NCBI GenBank assembly: GCA_900766055.1
Contig: CAAFTZ010000105.1
Location: forward strand, 1-18,606
Origin: an uncultured Parasutterella sp.
GTDB taxonomy: Bacteria > Pseudomonadota > Gammaproteobacteria > Burkholderiales > Burkholderiaceae_F
Direction: 5' to 3'
DNA length: 18,606 nt
The notes beneath the pieces were generated by a model. The model was not told the DNA's origin. It searched no databases and saw only the letters and a list, made by a program, of their open reading frames with translations. Position 1 is the first letter of the stretch; each line of letters opens with the position of its first letter. Both the position numbers and the translations under genes were made by a program. Shown piece after piece: positions 7,817 to 14,727 of this stretch.

Positions 7817-9234
7817 TTGAACTGAATCACGTCACTTACCGTTATCCTTTTTCCGACAGAAACGCCCTTGAAGATATTTCTTTGACGGTTCGTCTCGGCG
7901 AAGCAGTGCTTTGCACCGGCGTATCCGGCTGCGGTAAATCCACCTTAATTCGCCTGATCAACGGTCTTTGCCCTCATTATTTCGGAGGTGAACTTAAAGG
8001 AACCGTTCGCGTCGCAGGTCAAGACAATCAAATGCTGAAACTGCACGAGATCAGCAGCCGCGTCGGAACGCTCTTTCAGAATCCGGAAAGCCAGTTCTTT
8101 GCGCTTGGTGTGGAAGAGGAAATGGCATTTAAGCCTGAGTCCAGAGGCATGCATCCCGATAAGATCCGTGATCTCATTGCGAAGACTTCTCAGCGCTTCG
8201 GCTTGAATTCCGTATTAAAGAACACGATTCATGAACTTTCTCAAGGGCAAAAACAGAAGGTCGGCTTGGCTTCCTTGATGATGGAACCGCTCCAGGTACT
8301 GATTCTGGATGAACCGACCGGTAATCTGGATCCTGAATCTACAATGGATTTGGCCCAAGAGATTCTTCGCTTAAAAGAGAAGGGCGTTGCTGTCCTCATT
8401 GTCGACCATCGCCTGTATTGGTTAAAAGGCGTAGCAGACCGCGTCTGTGTGATGGAAAAGGGCCGAATCGTTCAGGAAGGAACTTTTGATGATCTGAGCG
8501 ACGAAGTCAGAGAACGTTATGGTCTGAGAAAAGTCGATGTCGAAGATAAAAGACACGAGCTTCCGCCGTCGTCTGACGGCAAAGAAACTGTCATGAAGGT
8601 CTCAGACCTTTCCTTTGCCTATCCGCGAAAGGACAAGATTTTCAACGGGACTGATCTGGAACTGCGTAAGGGAATCACGGGACTCTTCGGCCCGAACGGG
8701 ACCGGAAAAACGACTTTGGCCCGAATTCTCACAGGATTAAATAAGCCTACCCAAGGAACATTAGAAATAAGAGGCAAGAAGGTAAAACCTCAGGAGTGCC
8801 TCAGACATGTCGCGGTCGTTCTGCAGAATGCCGACCACCAGCTGTACATGCGAACGGTTTTTGATGAACTTCTGACCAGTCTGGAAGCCGCAGGCTGCCG
8901 CGGCGGCAAACAAGCCGCCGAAGAGCTGATGCAGCTTTTTGATCTGACAGAACTCAGAGATCGTCATCCTCATTCGCTTTCCGGCGGCCAGCAGCAAAGG
9001 CTTGTGATTGCCTGCGCGTTTGCCAAAAAGCCGGATGTCATTATTTTGGATGAGCCGACAAGCGGCTTAGACGGAGCAAATCTTCATCGGATTGCCGGAG
9101 CCTTACGACAGCTTTCTGACGAGGGCAAAGCCGTTCTTGTCATCACTCATGACTTGGAGCTTGTGGATATGGTGTGCGACAGCGCGATCAGACTCCCGCT
9201 TCAGAAAACTAATCTTTCAGCAACTTTTCAATAA
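7813..9234 (+). CDS. ECF transporter ATPase, two ABC domains fused (A-A')
   Basis: A 473-residue cytoplasmic protein with two complete ABC ATPase domains in one chain, replacing the usual EcfA-EcfA' pair. Domain 1 (about 1-235): Walker A GVSGCGKST (36-44), signature LSQGQKQK, Walker B LILDEPTGNLD and switch His in IVDHRLYWL. Domain 2 (about 255-473): Walker A GPNGTGKTT (293-301), signature LSGGQQQR (389-396), Walker B IILDEPTSGLD and switch His in ITHDLEL. All catalytic motifs are intact in both halves. A Q-loop with FQNPESQFF in domain 1 is typical of CbiO/EcfA. The gene overlaps the T gene by four bases and precedes hutX by 17 bases. It powers the dedicated importer. Confidence 0.92.
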   Translation: MIELNHVTYRYPFSDRNALEDISLTVRLGEAVLCTGVSGCGKSTLIRLINGLCPHYFGGELKGTVRVAGQDNQMLKLHEISSRVGTLFQNPESQFFALGVEEEMAFKPESRGMHPDKIRDLIAKTSQRFGLNSVLKNTIHELSQGQKQKVGLASLMMEPLQVLILDEPTGNLDPESTMDLAQEILRLKEKGVAVLIVDHRLYWLKGVADRVCVMEKGRIVQEGTFDDLSDEVRERYGLRKVDVEDKRHELPPSSDGKETVMKVSDLSFAYPRKDKIFNGTDLELRKGITGLFGPNGTGKTTLARILTGLNKPTQGTLEIRGKKVKPQECLRHVAVVLQNADHQLYMRTVFDELLTSLEAAGCRGGKQAAEELMQLFDLTELRDRHPHSLSGGQQQRLVIACAFAKKPDVIILDEPTSGLDGANLHRIAGALRQLSDEGKAVLVITHDLELVDMVCDSAIRLPLQKTNLSATFQ

Positions 9235-9251
9235 CTTAATCGGAAAAACCT

Positions 9252-9761
9252 ATGACAACAATCGTTGAACAGCAGAACAAAATCAATGAACTTTTAAACA
9301 GCGGCCGTCCCGTCACCTTGGAGACGATTGCTCAGGCGCTCTCCGTGACCGCTCAGGAAGCAGCCCATCTTCTTCCCGAAGGTTCCGCCACCTTTGCTCC
9401 GGGTTCCGATTTCGAAAGCGTTTGGGCCGCGATTGCCGAATGGGAAAAAATTACGTTTATCGTAACTGCTCTCGGCAATGTCATCGAAGTTGAGACCAAA
9501 CTCGTGACAGGTAAAGCAGCCATGGGCTACTACAATCTGATGGGAGGCAAGAGCCCGCTTCAAGGTCACTTTAAATACGGCGACATTTCCGAGATCGGCT
9601 TTGTGACCATGCCGTTCATGGGTCGTGAGAGCCACTTCGCAGCTTTCTTCACAACTTCCGGCGAAGTTGCTTACTCAATGTATGTCGGCCGTGAAAAGCA
9701 CAAGTTAATCGAAAGCGCCAAAGAAAAATTCCTTGCCCTCCAGCAGAAATACAAAGCTTAA
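9252..9761 (+). CDS. hutX: Cytosolic haem carrier HutX
   Basis: A 169-residue soluble protein of the HutX/ChuX family. Characteristic stretches are a helical N-terminus with an HTH-like region (residues 1-45), IVTALGNVIEVE, GYYNLMGGKSPLQGHF, and the conserved FVTMPFMGRESHFAAFFTTSGEVAYSMYVG block cut here as the MPFMGRES core near residues 120-127. In Vibrio HutX passes haem to the oxygen-dependent degrader HutZ. No HutZ is encoded here, so the likely partner is HutW or the flavodoxin. A GGAAA sequence lies 7 bases before the ATG. It sits between the ECF ATPase and the flavodoxin gene. Confidence 0.9.
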   Translation: MTTIVEQQNKINELLNSGRPVTLETIAQALSVTAQEAAHLLPEGSATFAPGSDFESVWAAIAEWEKITFIVTALGNVIEVETKLVTGKAAMGYYNLMGGKSPLQGHFKYGDISEIGFVTMPFMGRESHFAAFFTTSGEVAYSMYVGREKHKLIESAKEKFLALQQKYKA

Positions 9762-9774
9762 ACAAGAGGAAAGA

Positions 9775-10281
9775 ATGAAAGTTTTAGTCGCATACGCCAC
9801 TGTTACCGGAAACACAGAGATCATTGCCCGCGCCATCGCTTCTGCGATTCCCGGCGCCGATCTTAAAAAACTGCCGGCAGACGTCAATCCTCAGGATTAT
9901 GACTTTATCTTCGCCGGTTTCTGGTGCGACAAGGGCACACCGGATGAAGTTTGGCAGGCATTCCAGAAAGAAGCCAAAGCCAAACCGATTGCGTATTTCG
10001 GAACGATGGGCGGCGATCCCAACAGCGAGCGCGGACAGGCCTGGGTCAATAAAGTTGCCGGTCAGTTCTCGTGCGAGAACTTCAAAGGCCTTCGCGTTTG
10101 GCAGGGCAAGATTGATCCGAAGATCTTAGCCGCCATGGCCAAGATGCCCGGCGCTAAACCGATGACACCCGAACGTCAGGCCAGACTGGATGAAGCCGCC
10201 AAACATCCGACGGTTGAAGATCAGACTCAGGCCGGAGCCTGGGGCTTGGAGCTTCTTGAAAACTTCCGTAATGATAAATAA
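9775..10281 (+). CDS. Flavodoxin, probable reductant of the HutW pathway
   Basis: A 168-residue flavodoxin-fold protein. The phosphate-binding loop YATVTGNTE is at residues 6-14, close to the standard T-x-T-G-N-T motif, and GFWCDKGTPDE and FGTMGGDP mark the other flavin-contacting loops. The ATG at 9775 is chosen over an in-frame ATG at 9733 because it has AGAGGAAAG just upstream, begins with the expected MKVLVAYAT strand and avoids overlap with hutX. In Fusobacterium a flavodoxin-like protein (HmuF) encoded with the HutW homologue works in haem handling and anaerobilin reduction; this one is placed similarly, so it may reduce HutW, its product, or both. The tail (residues 110-168) is Pro/Lys-rich and longer than in minimal flavodoxins. 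Confidence 0.84.
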   Translation: MKVLVAYATVTGNTEIIARAIASAIPGADLKKLPADVNPQDYDFIFAGFWCDKGTPDEVWQAFQKEAKAKPIAYFGTMGGDPNSERGQAWVNKVAGQFSCENFKGLRVWQGKIDPKILAAMAKMPGAKPMTPERQARLDEAAKHPTVEDQTQAGAWGLELLENFRNDK

Positions 10282-10283
10282 AC

Positions 10284-10925
10284 ATGGACTTTAAAGAGAT
10301 TTATAACCTGATCGGATTCGCCGGTGTCGCATTGGTGATTATCGGAGTCTTTGCTCTTTACATTACCGTTTGGAATTTTCTTTATCTGAGAGGCGTGCTC
10401 TCTCGATTCAAGAAGCATTTTTACGGAATGGACAAGGCAACGCCGGAGCGCATCCGCCGTTATTTCGGGGAGAGCACCAATCCGCTGGAATGCATTGTGC
10501 GCGACATCGTCATGACGCACGGCGCTCACTCCGACGACATCCGCGCCGAAGTGGCTTACCTGTTCCACAAGCATTTCAAGCCCGTGAACAACGCGCTGAC
10601 TTGGCTCAAGTTAATTTCCGCTGTTTCTCCGCTGCTCGGTTTGCTGGGTACGGTTGTCGGTATGGTGACGGTTTTCCGCACCATTTCTGAGAACGTTTCT
10701 CCGGATCCGACCGTGCTCGCGGGCGGTATTTGGACTGCTCTGATCACGACGGTGATGGGCCTCGTAGTCGCAATTCCTGCGCTGATGGCTTATTACTACC
10801 TGATGCTCAAAGTTAAAGAGCTTCGTATTGAAGCCGTGGAATACAGCTATCGAGCCTTAAACATTCGCCGTGAGCCCTGCCGCTGCGCTCAGAACTTAGA
10901 AGAAATCGAGCAAAAAGCCGCTTGA
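10284..10925 (+). CDS. exbB: ExbB, proton channel subunit of the TonB system
   Basis: A 213-residue MotA/TolQ/ExbB-family membrane protein. Three membrane helices are visible: about residues 8-36, 106-130 (SAVSPLLGLLGTVVGMV) and 148-176 (GIWTALITTVMGLVVAIPA). The cytoplasmic loop between helices 1 and 2 carries several His and charged residues. ExbB pentamers with ExbD use the proton gradient to energise TonB. The start lies 2 bases after the flavodoxin stop without a clear ribosome-binding site, so translation is probably coupled. The C-terminus has two Cys in PCRCAQ, unusual but not in a channel region. Operon position ties it to the receptor encoded upstream. Confidence 0.92.
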   Translation: MDFKEIYNLIGFAGVALVIIGVFALYITVWNFLYLRGVLSRFKKHFYGMDKATPERIRRYFGESTNPLECIVRDIVMTHGAHSDDIRAEVAYLFHKHFKPVNNALTWLKLISAVSPLLGLLGTVVGMVTVFRTISENVSPDPTVLAGGIWTALITTVMGLVVAIPALMAYYYLMLKVKELRIEAVEYSYRALNIRREPCRCAQNLEEIEQKAA

Positions 10926-10941
10926 GAATTAAGAGACAGAT

Positions 10942-11334
10942 ATGTTTGACGAACTCGAAGAAGAGCCTCGGGTGGATTTGACGCCGCTCATTGACGTGAT
11001 TTTCATGCTGGTCATCTTTTTTGTGATGACCATGACATTCAGCAAACCCGTGCTGGATGTCGTGCTGCCTGCGGCCCGGAACTCCGAGGTCAAGAAAAAG
11101 ACGGCGGAACTCGTGATCAGTGTGAAATCCGACGGGAAGTATTTCTTTAACGATCAGGAAATTCCTAAAGAGGATCTTTCCCGTTTCTTGTCCGAGCATC
11201 CTGAAGGCACGCTCAACCTGATGGTTGATGAGAAGGCTCCGTTCGAAGCTTTTGTTTATTTGGCTGACTTGGCGAAAGTCAATAGAGAAGGCCGTTTCGT
11301 AATCAGTACTAAAGCAGCTGCACCGCAGAATTGA
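10942..11334 (+). CDS. exbD: ExbD, stator subunit of the TonB system
   Basis: A 130-residue single-span protein. The N-terminus carries the family motif VDLTPLIDVIFMLVIFF (residues 11-27). Asp18 corresponds to the essential membrane Asp (Asp25 in E. coli ExbD). The periplasmic domain (about 45-125) is of normal size and includes LMVDEKAPFEAFV. AGAG lies upstream of the ATG. It follows exbB by 16 bases and ends one base before tonB, so the three are made as a set. Confidence 0.92.
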   Translation: MFDELEEEPRVDLTPLIDVIFMLVIFFVMTMTFSKPVLDVVLPAARNSEVKKKTAELVISVKSDGKYFFNDQEIPKEDLSRFLSEHPEGTLNLMVDEKAPFEAFVYLADLAKVNREGRFVISTKAAAPQN

Positions 11335-11335
11335 G

Positions 11336-12154
11336 ATGTTAAGCCCTTCACGCAAAGACAATGAGTTACTTAAAGCCAAGCGGCTTTCCAAAGCTGCTTT
11401 GGCTGCCTTTGCCTGTGCGTTCGCTTGGGCAGGCTGCACCTTAAAGACAGATGCTCCGCTGCCCGCTCAACAGCCGCGGACTATTGAACTGAGTTTTGCT
11501 CAGATTCAGGAAATCCAACCGGAAGAAACGCCGGAAGTCCTTCCGGAACCTCTGCCACAGCCGGTCATCGAAGAACCTAAAAAACTTCTTACAGATGAGT
11601 CGGAATTTAAAGTTGAACCTGAAAAGGTTGTAGAAGAAAAGCTTCCTGAATCTGAAGCAGAACCGGTACCTCCGCTCCCTGTACCCGTTGAACAGCCTAA
11701 ACCGAAGAAGGCTGAACTTGAGAAACCCAAGCCTAAAGCTTTAGAGAAGCCGAAACCGGTTAAGAAGCCAAAAGAACCCAAGGTAGAAAAGAAAGAACCA
11801 TCAGCTCAAAAAGCTTCTGAATCTGCCGAAGCGAAAGCGGGCGCAGCTGCACATGCCCCTGCAGAGCAGGCAGCTAAAAAGAAGAGCATCACTGCAATGC
11901 TCGTGAGTTTGGTGGAAAAACATAAACGCTATCCGAAAGCAGCGAGAAGGGCCGGCATGGAAGGCGTCTTTTTAGTGGAATTCACACTCGACTCAAGCGG
12001 TAAAGTTACCGGTGCCTCAGTCATTAAGAAATCCGGGAAGGGGCCTCTCGATTCAGCATCTCAAGAATTGAGCAATCGGATCATCGGGACGGCTTTTAAT
12101 GTTCCGAATGCTGGGATGAAGATTCAGGTACCGATTCGGTACAGTCTTGATTAA
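11336..12154 (+). CDS. tonB: TonB with unusual N-terminal anchor
   Basis: A 272-residue TonB-like protein. A single N-terminal hydrophobic segment (about 19-36) is followed by a long Pro/Glu/Lys-rich spacer (about 45-185; Glu-Pro pairs first, then Lys-Pro pairs) and a C-terminal TonB domain (about 190-272) with YPKAARRAGMEG, VEFTLDSSGKV and a final VPIRYSLD strand. It would link the ExbBD motor to the receptor's TonB box. Two features are odd: the Ser-x3-His pair usual in the TonB membrane helix is absent (Ser18 but Leu22), and the helix ends W-A-G-C (Cys34), resembling an imperfect lipobox. No separate ribosome-binding site is obvious; the gene starts one base after exbD stops. The operon terminator follows 6 bases after its stop. 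Confidence 0.9.
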   Translation: MLSPSRKDNELLKAKRLSKAALAAFACAFAWAGCTLKTDAPLPAQQPRTIELSFAQIQEIQPEETPEVLPEPLPQPVIEEPKKLLTDESEFKVEPEKVVEEKLPESEAEPVPPLPVPVEQPKPKKAELEKPKPKALEKPKPVKKPKEPKVEKKEPSAQKASESAEAKAGAAAHAPAEQAAKKKSITAMLVSLVEKHKRYPKAARRAGMEGVFLVEFTLDSSGKVTGASVIKKSGKGPLDSASQELSNRIIGTAFNVPNAGMKIQVPIRYSLD

Positions 12155-12160
12155 CTAATG

Positions 12161-12190
12161 AAGGCGCTTCGAAAGAGGCGCCTTTTCTTC
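12161..12190 (+). terminator. Rho-independent terminator of the haem operon
   Basis: AAGGCGC (12161-12167) pairs perfectly with GCGCCTT (12178-12184) around a 10-base loop, and the arm runs into TTTT then CTTC. It starts 6 bases after the tonB stop. Confidence 0.88.
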
Positions 12191-12259
12191 AGGTATCCCC
12201 GAATGCCGATTTAGTTACTTGTTTTATTAAATTTCTCAGAAAGATTGTTTGAGTCTCAC

Positions 12260-12288
12260 TTGACAAAGTTTTTTCCATTTCTTAGATT
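12260..12288 (+). promoter_or_regulatory. Strong sigma-70-type promoter of a probable small RNA
   Basis: A perfect -35 TTGACA (12260-12265) and a -10 TAGATT (12283-12288) are separated by exactly 17 bases. Transcription would begin near 12295, where a folded segment without an open reading frame begins and runs to a terminator at 12450. Confidence 0.8.
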
Positions 12289-12294
12289 TAATGG

Positions 12295-12450
12295 AGCATC
12301 GACAACAGGTGTGTCGATGAAGCGTTGATCTGAGAGAGTGCGTCAGCAAGCATTGGCTCAGGGAACTTCCCCGGAGGGGTTGGGTCGAAAACCTCAAGCT
12401 GACTAGCGAAAGCGAAAGAAAACACCGATAGGCCCGGAAACGGGCCTTTT
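12295..12450 (+). ncRNA. Candidate structured small RNA, about 155 nt
   Basis: Framed by a strong promoter and a strong terminator, with no convincing coding frame. Visible helices: CATCGACA/TGTCGATG (12297-12304 with 12312-12319, perfect 8 bp); GTCAGC/GCTGAC (12342-12347 with 12398-12403), which closes a junction holding two hairpins, CCCC-GGA-GGGG (12369-12379) and TTGGGT/ACCTCAA (12380-12385 with 12391-12397, one bulge); and the terminator stem. An alternative pairing, CTGAG/CTCAG (12330-12334 with 12357-12361), would compete with the junction helix. I checked it against the landmark sequences of SRP RNA, RNase P, tmRNA and common riboswitches from memory and recognised none. It lies between the haem operon terminator and tRNA-Ser and has no downstream gene in the same direction close by. 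Confidence 0.65.
12430..12450 (+). terminator. Terminator of the small RNA
   Basis: AGGCCCG (12430-12436) pairs perfectly with CGGGCCT (12441-12447) across a GAAA tetraloop and runs into a T-run (12447-12450). An outer ACCGA/TCGGT pairing (starting at 12424, ending at 12460) could lengthen it. Confidence 0.85.
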
Positions 12451-12688
12451 CATTGTCGGTACGTTGCATCTCTAGAAAACAAAAAGTTTCTCATTCCAAT
12501 GATTCAAAAATCCAGTTGACCGGAATGTGAGTTCCTTAAGGCATTGAGATCATTAGAGAGGTGTTTTGACTAAAGAACGGTAGAACACTTTAAGCTCCAC
12601 GTCTGACAATAAAAAGATAAGACACGTCTGCCATGACTTGGATTGTTTGCGGATGTTTAAGAGGGAGGATCGCGGTGAGAATAAAAAT

Positions 12689-12779
12689 TGGCGGAAAGGG
12701 AGGGATTCGAACCCACGGATGAGGATCGCTCATCGCCGGTTTTCAAGACCGGAGCATTCAACCGCTCTGCCACCTTTCC
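12689..12779 (-). tRNA. tRNA-Ser (anticodon TGA)
   Basis: A complete class II tRNA. The acceptor stem GGAAAGG pairs with CCTTTCC; the discriminator G is followed by an encoded CCA (12689-12691 on the complement). The anticodon stem CCGGT/ACCGG encloses the loop CTTGAAA, with anticodon TGA at 12743-12745, reading UCA codons. The long variable arm and the GGTTCGAATCC T-arm are present. The window segments 12451-12688 downstream of it hold no gene I can support. Confidence 0.97.
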
Positions 12780-12792
12780 AAAGGAGAACTGA

Positions 12793-12820
12793 ATTATACG
12801 CAATTTCGGAAAACAGGCAA
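12793..12820 (-). promoter_or_regulatory. Promoter of tRNA-Ser
   Basis: On the minus strand a perfect TATAAT (12793-12798) lies 16 bases from a -35 TTGCCT (12815-12820). The tRNA 5' end follows 13 bases downstream of the -10, allowing a very short leader. Confidence 0.75.
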
Positions 12821-13060
12821 ATTATTAACGATCGGGAGGTGACCTAACGGAATTTTTCGAGGAATTTCCTCAACTGTCTGACTTAAAATAGTTTCGAGGA
12901 GGTTCGAGAAGGATTAGCGCTGGGTCCTTGAATGGGGGTAGGGCGGCTCTAGGAGCGACCCAAGAAAACCTTTGCCTCTGGTTCCTCCTCATTATTTCTT
13001 TTTTGTTTACGTGTTACGTGCAATTCCAAGCCAATACGGATTCCTAGCTTGAACACTTCA

Positions 13061-13348
13061 ATGATTACTGAAATACTACAGGGATACGGAGAGATCTCTA
13101 CAGAGAAAGATCTTGAAGCCTTCATTCGAAAAAACAATGAGATAGCGAATGATTTTGTTGAGAACTACTTAGAGCCTTTTCTTCTGAGTTTGGAAGATGA
13201 TCCTACTATCGCTGACGAGATTAAAAGAAAACATTTTGCACACGGAGTCAGTGTTTCTTATATAGATGAAGATCGACCGGACGTTATTACGGTTGAATAT
13301 CCGGACGGCCGGAAGGAGTTTCTGCCTTTGCGTAAAGAAGACAAGTAG
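13061..13348 (+). CDS. Small acidic hypothetical protein
   Basis: A 95-residue soluble protein starting MITEILQGYGEIS, with no signal peptide, membrane segment or Cys. It is rich in Glu/Asp and appears alpha-helical to about residue 60 (EAFIRKNNEIANDFVENYLE), ending in a beta-strand-like stretch (VITVEYPDGRKEFLPL). I do not recognise the family. The ATG at 13061 is preferred; an in-frame TTG at 13049 would add four residues, and neither has a clear ribosome-binding site. It stands alone after tRNA-Ser. The 210 bases upstream hold short inverted repeats (GCTC-TAG-GAGC at 12946-12956 inside GGGTC/GACCC) but no gene. Confidence 0.6.
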   Translation: MITEILQGYGEISTEKDLEAFIRKNNEIANDFVENYLEPFLLSLEDDPTIADEIKRKHFAHGVSVSYIDEDRPDVITVEYPDGRKEFLPLRKEDK

Positions 13349-13352
13349 TTTC

Positions 13353-13371
13353 CGCAGACTGAAAGACTGCG
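13353..13371. other. Short hairpin between converging genes
   Basis: CGCAG (13353-13357) pairs with CTGCG (13367-13371), with possible extra CT/AG pairing in the loop. It lies 4 bases after the hypothetical gene's stop. There is no T-run on either side, so it is a weak terminator at best. Confidence 0.35.
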
Positions 13372-13440
13372 AAAACTAACTATTGAAAGGAAACGAAGCT
13401 CCGATGCTTAATAATTCTATAACTGCGCGTAAAGCTTGTA

Positions 13441-14547
13441 TCAGGACCGATAAATCGGAGCATTAAACATCCGGGCAATTTTGTCTTCAGCCTCTTCACT
13501 GAAGAGCTTAGGATTTACAGGTATTTCAGCTAGGAGTTTATTTTTAGAGTCAACGAGTTCTTTTAGGCTCACAGCTTTACTGACCCTGCAAGCGCCGCTA
13601 TAGCAAATGTCAACACAAAGACTACAGCCTGTGCAAGCGCTAGTGTTGGCAAGAATGTGCATGTTTTCGTTGTGTTTTTCAGTGACGAAACATCCTGTGG
13701 GGCAAACGGAAACGCAGAGCAGACAGCCAGAACATTTTGCAGGCTCTATTTCCGGAAGGCAAAAAACTTTTTCTTCTGAGCTTCTTGTGCCGGGATTTTT
13801 TAGAGAGAGTATGCGCAGTGCGGTGATAAGCCGTAAGTGAGCGTCGGGGATTCTCTTCCATTCATCTCTTTGCGGACAATCGTCGACCGCCGAATCTTTG
13901 GAAAGGTTTTCGACAGTTCTGGCTTTTTCCAGAAAGGCGCCCAAAAATCTCCTCCGGCCGAGATTCAGCTCCGATTCCTTAATTTTTATCGAAATATCGA
14001 TTGAAACACCTGCTAAGGCGGACAAACCTTGCGTCTTTCTACACAGCGTTTTTGTCGGATTATCACGGTTATTTAGAAGGCAAGTTTCACACTTTCCACT
14101 GATGAGCTCGATATATTTCGTACCGGCAGCTTTTGCCAATAGAAGAAGTCCGGGGTTTACTCTTGCAAAACAGCCGACCGAGATTGAAGAAGCTTCGGAG
14201 CTCGCTTGTCTGCAGGCGAATGAAATTTTATTTGGATTCAATGCGTTCTTGAATCGTTCAAAGATTTCTTCCTGTGACGGTGATTCCATGCGGATAGCTT
14301 CGGTAGGACAGACATTCTCACATGCGCCGCAGCCGGAACAGGCCGAAGGTTTGAGAATCGGCTGATTATTCAGGATGGATAAAGCTTGAGATTGACACGC
14401 TTCCACGCAGGCAACGCAAGAGGAGGACGCATGTCGTATGCGCAGACAGCGCTTCCGAAGAAGGTTCGGCTTGTCTTTGAAGAGAGCATCCTCTTCGACG
14501 ACTGAAGACATGCCGCAGCGAATGGTATTTTCTAAATTGCCGCTCAT
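13441..14547 (-). CDS. Multi-cluster 4Fe-4S ferredoxin-like protein
   Basis: A 368-residue iron-sulfur protein (from the ATG at 14547). Two ferredoxin pairs flank a middle domain. N-terminal pair: an incomplete motif C-x2-C-x3-C (Cys44, 47, 51, with Gln where Pro is usual), then a full C-x2-C-x2-C-x3-C-P (Cys70, 73, 76, 80). C-terminal pair: Cys272, 275, 278, 282 and Cys305, 308, 311, 315. The middle (about 105-260) contains Cys112, Cys126, C-x2-C (153, 156) and Cys169, plus an internal R-R-R-F-L stretch near 198-202. It resembles NapF-type accessory ferredoxins and is probably cytoplasmic, but I cannot name it. The frame runs on to a TTG at 14649 (402 residues); no start has a convincing ribosome-binding site. 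Its neighbours suggest a role with the nearby molybdoenzyme. Confidence 0.75.
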   Translation of the reverse strand: MSGNLENTIRCGMSSVVEEDALFKDKPNLLRKRCLRIRHASSSCVACVEACQSQALSILNNQPILKPSACSGCGACENVCPTEAIRMESPSQEEIFERFKNALNPNKISFACRQASSEASSISVGCFARVNPGLLLLAKAAGTKYIELISGKCETCLLNNRDNPTKTLCRKTQGLSALAGVSIDISIKIKESELNLGRRRFLGAFLEKARTVENLSKDSAVDDCPQRDEWKRIPDAHLRLITALRILSLKNPGTRSSEEKVFCLPEIEPAKCSGCLLCVSVCPTGCFVTEKHNENMHILANTSACTGCSLCVDICYSGACRVSKAVSLKELVDSKNKLLAEIPVNPKLFSEEAEDKIARMFNAPIYRS

Positions 14548-14727
14548 GATGATGGGATGAAGGATTAGGGAAGCCTTCAATCTATCACTGAGAATACGCT
14601 TGGCAAGTAGGAGTTCTCCGAAAACGAATCCTGACCCAAAAAACTCCAATCTTTTCCATGAGAATAAGCAGCATCTTTACAGGGATCTTTTGAAAATCGA
14701 CCAACTCAGGTGCTTGGGTCCTAAAGC

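Noticed and set aside
9733..9774. Upstream ATG for the flavodoxin
   Set aside because: It would overlap hutX and add a charged segment before the first beta strand; the ATG at 9775 has a strong ribosome-binding site.
11506..11781. Gly/Ser-rich minus-strand frame
   Set aside because: It is the reverse reading of the Pro/Glu/Lys repeat of tonB; such repeats give open antisense frames by composition.
12236..12469. Minus-strand 77-codon frame opposite the small RNA
   Set aside because: It is antisense to a segment whose promoter, folds and terminator explain it better; the translation is Ser/Leu/Arg-rich and looks random.
12598..12630. Direct repeat CACGTCTG 25 bases apart near tRNA-Ser, considered as an attachment site
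   Set aside because: Too short, not matching the tRNA 3' end, and no integrase or phage gene lies nearby.
12859..12871. Small palindrome GAGGAA-T-TTCCTC
   Set aside because: Short and isolated, with no gene start or promoter placed to use it.
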